Under the pieces are notes generated by a model, which was not told where the DNA came from, made no database searches, and worked only from the letters and a program-made list of their open reading frames with translations. The position numbers and the translations under genes are program-made. A stretch of 64,000 nt of DNA, taken from the NCBI GenBank assembly GCA_025057755.1, contig JANWVC010000001.1, positions 91,374-155,373 of the forward strand. The letters run 5' to 3'. The DNA comes from Limisphaera sp. GTDB lineage: Bacteria; Verrucomicrobiota; Verrucomicrobiia; Limisphaerales; Limisphaeraceae. This document shows positions 59,501-64,000 of the stretch, one piece after another. Each line of letters starts with the position of its first letter. Within the stretch, counting starts at the first letter, position 1.

Positions 59501-61676
59501 GCGGAATGTCCCACCCACACCGGCCAACTATGCCCAGCGCAGTGGCCGCGCCGGAAGAAGCAATCAGCCCGCGCAGGTGCTCACCTACTGCGCCGCAGGC
59601 AGCGGACACGACCAATATTTCTTCCGGCACCGCGAAAAGATGGTCGCTGGAGCAGTGACTCCACCGCCTCTGGACCTCAGCAATGAAGACCTGGTGCGTG
59701 CACACATCCAAGCCATTTGGTTGGCGCGCACCGGCATCTCGTTGCGCCAATCTGTCGAGGAACTGCTCGACACCAACCAACATCAGGCAAACTACCCGCT
59801 CCGCCCGGAAATTGCCGACCAGCTTCATTTACCCCCAACTGCGCTCGCAGAGTGCAGGAACGCATGCAAACAAGTGTTGCGCGAGTGTGAGCCAGACCTC
59901 ATCAATACCGATTGGTTTAATGACCAATGGCTCGACACAGTGTTGGGCAAAGCCCCGCAGCACTTCGACAGGGCATTCGACCGCTGGCGTGAACTGTTCC
60001 GGGCCGCGTGGAACCAGCTCATGAATGCACAACAATTGGAAGCGCAGCTGTACCTCGGCCGCAATGCCAACAGTGCGGAACGCCGGCGCAAGGTTGAGGT
60101 CATGCGCCGCGAAGCGCAGCGTCAATTAAACCTGCTCTGCTGCCGGGACACCAAACCTGAGGAGTCTGACTTCTACCCATACAGGTACCTGGCCTCGGAA
60201 GGCTTCCTGCCCGGTTACAACTTCCCTGCGTTGCCCGTGCGCGCTTTTATCCCGCGCGGCGATAGCGGCGAGTACATCACACGCCCGCGGTTTCTAGCAC
60301 TGGCGGAGTTCGGCCCGAAAAATATCATCTACCACGAAGGCGCCAAGTTCCAAGTCACGCGTGTCATCCTGCCACCACAAGAACCGGAGCAGCGATTCAT
60401 CCGTGCGAAACTCTGCAACATTTGCGGGTACCTCCATGAAGGAGACCAAGCCAGCCTCGACTGCTGCGAGTATTGCCACACGCGCATGACCGCTGCAACC
60501 AGCGTTTACCTGACCACTCTGCTAGAAATGCCCCAGGTAACTACGAAGCGACGCGAGCGGATCACCTGCGACGAGGAAGAGCGACTCCGGCACGGCTACG
60601 AGATCACTACCCATTTCCACTTCGCCCCAACTACGTCTGGCGGCACCCAGCAGCGGCGCGCCTCCGTGCTCACAGCCCAAAAAACACTGCTCGAGCTCAC
60701 ATATGCCCCGGCTGCCACACTCTACCGCATCAACCACAGGTGGCGGTACTCTCGTGAAGAGGGGTTTTACCTGGACATTACCGACGGCTCATGGGCCACG
60801 AACCCGCAAAGTCGGGATCGCTCACCCGCTGACCCGGCGCGACTCCCGAACATCCGGGCCAATGTCCGCCTCCTGGTCCGGGATACGACCAACCTTCTTC
60901 TCATCCACCCACCAGCCGGCTACACCTTCAACGACGAACCATTCCTGGCCACCTTACAGCACGCCCTGGCCGCAGGAATCCGAGCCATATTCCAAATCGA
61001 AGAAAACGAACTCGGCTCGGAACGAATCGGCCAAAACGCACACCGCGGGCTACTCTTCTACGAAGGCACCCAGGGCGGCCTCGGCGTGCTGCGACGGTTG
61101 GTTGATGAACCTGCCACACTGGCCAACGTTGCACGTGAAGCCCTCCAACTGCTTCATTTCGACCCTGGGACTGGCACTGACCAAAAACCGACCGAGTGCG
61201 CCCGCGCATGTTACGATTGCTTGCTCTCCTATTACAACCAGCGCGACCACCCGTGGCTAAACCGTCGCCTGGTGCGGGACCTGTTAACGCAGTTGGCCAA
61301 TGCATGCACGCGCCGCAACCAGGGCGTGCGCTCCTACGATGCACACTACCAGTGGCTGCGCCAGCTTACCGACTCACGCTCCGAACTGGAACGCAGGTTC
61401 CTCGACCGACTCTATCAAACCCGGCGCCGATTACCGGATGTCGCCCAGCACAACCTGCCTGACCAATATTGCTGTCCAGACTTCTTCTACGAACCGAACA
61501 TTTGCGTTTTCTGCGACGGCACCGTGCACGATCAGCCGCAACAAAAAGCCTTGGACGAACGCCAGCGCGCCGAGCTACGCAACCGCGGCTATCGCGTAGT
61601 GGTCATCCGGTACGATCGCGACCTTGAAATCCAAATTCGTGAACACCGCGACATTTTTGGCGACAGCCTCGTCTAA
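56526..61676 (+). CDS. Giant DEAD-box helicase with DUF1998 and C-terminal nuclease-like domain
   Basis: A 1716-residue superfamily 2 helicase. Walker A is 'TSGTGSGKT' (108-116), motif Ia follows, the DEAD-box variant is DELH (232-235) and motif III is 'GTSATM' (265-270). The second RecA lobe has 'CSPTMELGIDIADLSLIHM' and 'NYAQRSGRAGR' near 970-1015. Zinc-type cysteine pairs occur near 455, 565 and 1297-1320. A DUF1998 region near 1557-1583 has 'CARACYDCLLSYYNQRDHPW'. The last ~65 residues, with 'CCPDFFYEPNICVFCDGTVH', look like a DUF559/PD-(D/E)XK-type nuclease fold. The family includes DISARM DrmA/DrmB and Druantia DruE. It probably translocates along or unwinds invading DNA. The SNF2 gene starts 3 bases downstream. 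Confidence 0.9.
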   Translation: MNIFEAHAHIMDQYRRYVRSFLNIADDRIWQIVNKAILQENRLWPDALLQLNPAYEFGATVEELAQAGKLCAETANVFRLRDGRSLRLYRHQQEAIALASEGKHFVVTSGTGSGKTLTYFIPIFDAVLRASASEQKVRAIIVYPMNALVNSQYTALEQWANTYWERTGRRCPVRFAKYTGQEQDRDERRRLQENPPHILLTNYVMLELMLVRPEEHRFVDRASTGLNFLVIDELHTYRGRQGADVALLVRRLRQRCGNPNLVCIGTSATMATGSTRTERIEAVADFATKLFGVKVEPAHVIEETLRRTIPQPRPIDPDRLRAALEAPLPNPTWADFAQHPLAAWIEDTFGLIEEEGRLRRRVPITLAEGARLLAEQTQCDPGLAAQRLREMLLLGSEVQGPGGQPALAYKLHQFISQGHSVYASLEPPETRLITLDAQYYAADTQEKLLYPLVFCRVCGQEYYELRLSPQQNRSTPGHGEEGPELDDQEQAEFIPGYLMIDPHQRWRDEESALPSHWFDRTGRLKTEYQMFRPRRFFVKPDGSIETGASATSVAAWFVPRPFMLCLACGEAYTRRDRDDFRKLARLSSEGRSTATTLLTLLGVTALRQMQIQPSAQKVLSFTDNRQDASLQAGHFNDFVQVALLRSAICEALRRYGELRFEHLAPRVLEALNLPLDAFAKTPGLDPQSPQAQITQRTFQELVEYRLYEDLRRGWRVIQPNLEQCGLLRIDYEGLDQLAARQDLWRNVPLLNVLTADQRCEILRTLLDEMRRQLAIEVDCLRPQHQEEFRRRVTEHLDERWAFEPEEPLRSASTYVLPGEYQRDTDNSLSSRTACGRWLCNYLATETGQRPDEKSYNDIISQLVRHLVSYGVLVEVKEPNRKKLVRGFRLKAGALIWKCGDGTPAVDPLRRYQAHGGLYSPTKTQPNEFFRDLYQRPPSLLRDLQAAEHTAQVSYENRVQREKQFREASLSCLFCSPTMELGIDIADLSLIHMRNVPPTPANYAQRSGRAGRSNQPAQVLTYCAAGSGHDQYFFRHREKMVAGAVTPPPLDLSNEDLVRAHIQAIWLARTGISLRQSVEELLDTNQHQANYPLRPEIADQLHLPPTALAECRNACKQVLRECEPDLINTDWFNDQWLDTVLGKAPQHFDRAFDRWRELFRAAWNQLMNAQQLEAQLYLGRNANSAERRRKVEVMRREAQRQLNLLCCRDTKPEESDFYPYRYLASEGFLPGYNFPALPVRAFIPRGDSGEYITRPRFLALAEFGPKNIIYHEGAKFQVTRVILPPQEPEQRFIRAKLCNICGYLHEGDQASLDCCEYCHTRMTAATSVYLTTLLEMPQVTTKRRERITCDEEERLRHGYEITTHFHFAPTTSGGTQQRRASVLTAQKTLLELTYAPAATLYRINHRWRYSREEGFYLDITDGSWATNPQSRDRSPADPARLPNIRANVRLLVRDTTNLLLIHPPAGYTFNDEPFLATLQHALAAGIRAIFQIEENELGSERIGQNAHRGLLFYEGTQGGLGVLRRLVDEPATLANVAREALQLLHFDPGTGTDQKPTECARACYDCLLSYYNQRDHPWLNRRLVRDLLTQLANACTRRNQGVRSYDAHYQWLRQLTDSRSELERRFLDRLYQTRRRLPDVAQHNLPDQYCCPDFFYEPNICVFCDGTVHDQPQQKALDERQRAELRNRGYRVVVIRYDRDLEIQIREHRDIFGDSLV

Positions 61677-61679
61677 AAC

Positions 61680-64000
61680 ATGCAACCCGGATCCATTGTC
61701 TCATTCCGCGACCGCGACTGGGTGGTCTTACCTTCACCCGACCCGCAACTATTTTTGGTCCGACCCATCGGCGGCAGTGCTCGCGAAATCTGCGGCGTGC
61801 TCAAAACCCTGGCCAACACGCTGGCTTACTCCTTGCCGCACGAGCGCATCCAAGCCTCAAAATTCCCACTGCCCGACCCCAACTCGGTCCAAGACCACAC
61901 TGCAGTCCGGCTGTTGATGCAGGCCGCCAGGCTGCTCCTGCGCGACGGCGCCGCACCGTTCCGATCCTTCGGCCACTTGTCGGTCCGGCCACGACCATAC
62001 CAATGCGTGCCGCTCCTGATGGCACTCCGGTTGGAAACGGTGCGCCTGCTCATTTCAGACGACGTGGGCATCGGCAAAACGATTGAGGCCGCCATGATCG
62101 CCCGGGAAATGCTCGACCGCGGGCTTATTCAACGGATAGCCGTCCTCTGCCCACCATACCTATGCGACCAGTGGCAAAAGGAACTGGCAGAAAAGTTCCA
62201 CATCGAAGCCGCCGTTATACGCTCAGGCACAGTCGCCCGACTCGAACGCCAGACACCGGCTGACCGCAGCATTTTCGAACACCACCGCCACTTCGTGGCC
62301 AGCATCGACCTGGTCAAAGGTGATCGGTACCGCGCCGCATTCCTGCAATACTGCCCCGAACTGGTCATTGTGGATGAAGTCCACGGCGCGGCGCAGCCGG
62401 CCGGCGGTAAACATGCACGCGCCCAGCAACTACGCCATGAACTGCTCTGTGATGTCGCCAAGAATACCAAACGCCACCTGATCCTGTTGACTGCCACTCC
62501 GCACTGCGGACTCGAAGAGCCGTTCCTGTCGATCCTCGGCCTGCTCAGACCCGAATTCCGTACCCTGAACCTGAGCTCCCTTACCGATTCCCAACGCGAA
62601 CAGTTGGCCAAACATTTCGTCCAACGCCGACGCGCCGACGTCCAACACTGGATGGGCAAAGAAACGCGCTTCCCCGTCCGCGACGTCACCAATGCTGAGC
62701 AACCCTACAGTTTCTCACCCGATTACCTCCAGCTCTACGAGGACGTGTACGAGTTCGCCCGTCAAATGGTGCAGTCCGCCGTAACGCTCACCGGCTGGCG
62801 CAGACGAATGCGCTTCTGGTCCGCACTCGCGCTGCTCCGGTGCGTCGCTTCCTCGCCAGCCGCCGCCGAAGCCGCGCTGCTTAAACGTGCCACAGCCGGA
62901 GCGCCGGGAGCCATCCCGCTCGAAGCACTCGACTCCGCCTCAGATGAAGAACTCGAAGCCGCTTTCCACCCGGTCGTGCACGATCCCACTGACGCCGAAG
63001 CAGTGGCAGACACCGGCCCAGCCAGTGTCTTCGACGCTCAGGAACAAGACAACTCATGGCCAGAAGCGGACCGACGCCGACTACGCGACTTCGCACGCCG
63101 CGCCCGTGGACTCCGCGGCCAACCAGATGCCAAGCTTCAGAAGCTCATCGAGGTAATCACCGGCCTGCTGGACGAAGGCTACCACCCCATCGTCTGGTGC
63201 CGCTACCTCGCCACCGCCGATTACGTGGCCGAGGAACTCCAGCGCCGCTTCCCACACGCGCGCATCGCGTCCATTACCGGCGCGCTATCCGAAGACGAAC
63301 GCAAACTCAAAGTCGCCGAGCTGTGCCAGGCGCCTCGCCGCGTCCTCGTCGCCACAGACTGCCTCAGCGAAGGCATTAATCTCCAAGAACACTTCAACGC
63401 GATCGTGCACTACGACCTGCCATGGAACCCAAATCGGCTCGAGCAGCGCGAAGGCCGCGTGGACCGATTCGGCCAGCCATCCGAAAAGGTTAAAGCCGTG
63501 CTTATCTACGGGCGCGACAACCCTGTGGACGGCGCAGTGCTCGAAGTCCTTTTGCGCAAAGCACGCCAAATCCATCGCACCCTTGGCATCTATGTGCCCG
63601 TGCCGATGGACAGCGAGAGCGTGCTGGAAGCCGTGCTCAACTCCCTCTTCGCCCAGGCCCGCAGCGACCGCGCCCAGCTCACCCTCTTCGACGAGGCCGG
63701 TGAAGCCAATCACCTCACCAAACTCGTCCATGAAAAATGGGGCATAGCAGCCGAACGCGAAAAAGAAACTCGCAGCCGCTTCGCTCAACGCGCTATCAAA
63801 CCCGAGGAAATTGAACGCGAGTTGGCCGAGACAGACACCGTCCTCGGCCGACCCGAAGACGTCGCCGCATTCCTCCAAGACGCCGCACAACGGCTCGGCT
63901 TCACCTTGCGGAGGCTCCGCAATGGCATCGTCGAAATACACACACCGCAGCTCCCATCAGCCGTACGCCAGCGCATCGGTAATGTCCCAGACTGGTGGAA
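61680..64000 (+). CDS. SNF2-type helicase (DrmD-like), incomplete at window end
   Basis: The first 773 codons of a superfamily 2 SNF2/Rad54-like helicase; it runs off the right edge. After an N-terminal domain, 'DDVGIGKT' (127-134) is the Walker A motif and 'VDEVHG' (231-236) the Walker B. 'ILLTATPHCG' follows as motif III, then 'VLVATDCLSEGINLQEHFN' and 'EQREGRVDRFGQ' near residue 590, the SNF2-type motifs V and VI. The ATG overlaps nothing and lies 3 bases after the previous stop, so the two helicases are translationally close. Paired DUF1998 and SNF2-type helicases are a hallmark of DISARM, where the second is DrmD; assignment to that system is inference. Confidence 0.88.
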   Translation, partial: MQPGSIVSFRDRDWVVLPSPDPQLFLVRPIGGSAREICGVLKTLANTLAYSLPHERIQASKFPLPDPNSVQDHTAVRLLMQAARLLLRDGAAPFRSFGHLSVRPRPYQCVPLLMALRLETVRLLISDDVGIGKTIEAAMIAREMLDRGLIQRIAVLCPPYLCDQWQKELAEKFHIEAAVIRSGTVARLERQTPADRSIFEHHRHFVASIDLVKGDRYRAAFLQYCPELVIVDEVHGAAQPAGGKHARAQQLRHELLCDVAKNTKRHLILLTATPHCGLEEPFLSILGLLRPEFRTLNLSSLTDSQREQLAKHFVQRRRADVQHWMGKETRFPVRDVTNAEQPYSFSPDYLQLYEDVYEFARQMVQSAVTLTGWRRRMRFWSALALLRCVASSPAAAEAALLKRATAGAPGAIPLEALDSASDEELEAAFHPVVHDPTDAEAVADTGPASVFDAQEQDNSWPEADRRRLRDFARRARGLRGQPDAKLQKLIEVITGLLDEGYHPIVWCRYLATADYVAEELQRRFPHARIASITGALSEDERKLKVAELCQAPRRVLVATDCLSEGINLQEHFNAIVHYDLPWNPNRLEQREGRVDRFGQPSEKVKAVLIYGRDNPVDGAVLEVLLRKARQIHRTLGIYVPVPMDSESVLEAVLNSLFAQARSDRAQLTLFDEAGEANHLTKLVHEKWGIAAEREKETRSRFAQRAIKPEEIERELAETDTVLGRPEDVAAFLQDAAQRLGFTLRRLRNGIVEIHTPQLPSAVRQRIGNVPDWW

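Overview
The window looks like chromosome from a member of the Verrucomicrobiota, probably close to the Limisphaerales/Pedosphaera group. This is inferred from gene content: a PEP-CTERM sorting protein, a giant autotransporter-type beta-strand-repeat protein, large secreted Ig/LamG/RCC1 proteins, a DUF1080 (3-keto-disaccharide hydrolase) protein, pectin/arabinan enzymes, moderately high GC, and many starts without a clear Shine-Dalgarno. No rRNA, tRNA, CRISPR array or insertion sequence was recognised.

Layout. 0.9-4.7 kb: a NarL-type two-component pair whose kinase carries PA14-like sensor modules. 5.0-8.0 kb: an isolated nuoN and an RlmI-type rRNA methyltransferase. 8.3-11.5 kb: a secreted phosphodiesterase, a left-handed beta-helix acetyltransferase, a family-2 glycosyltransferase and a membrane metallopeptidase. 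11.7-13.8 kb: the wreck of a hybrid sensor kinase (frameshifts, stops and an internal deletion). 13.8-15.5 kb: infA and galE. 15.6-21.5 kb: a complete RND efflux operon (outer-membrane factor, adaptor, permease). 21.7-32.9 kb: a DUF1080 protein and a block of large secreted, domain-rich proteins, one of them split by an apparent frameshift. 33.9-37.8 kb: hisC, a CbiX/SirB-like chelatase and an SGNH lipoprotein. 38.2-43.5 kb: a 1765-residue beta-strand-repeat protein. 43.8-47.8 kb: lgt, miaA, a thioredoxin-fold protein and an alpha/beta hydrolase. 48.1-51.3 kb: an outer-membrane porin divergent from a LysR regulator, then a PTS EIIA protein. 51.4-55.8 kb: pectate lyase PL1, a small lipoprotein and a GH127 arabinofuranosidase, suggesting plant cell-wall use.

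55.9-64.0 kb: a probable anti-phage or restriction-type operon. It holds a short ORF resembling only the N-terminal part of a DNA adenine methyltransferase, a 1716-residue DEAD-box/DUF1998 helicase with a C-terminal nuclease-like domain, and a SNF2-type helicase that runs off the window. The three are spaced by 7 and 3 bases. The layout recalls DISARM and Druantia, but the methylase catalytic core is absent, so this is the best candidate here for an unusual system.

Coding starts were moved from the longest open frame to an internal ATG where a signal peptide, gene overlap or family length supported it; each case is stated. Comparisons with protein families are from memory, not from a search.
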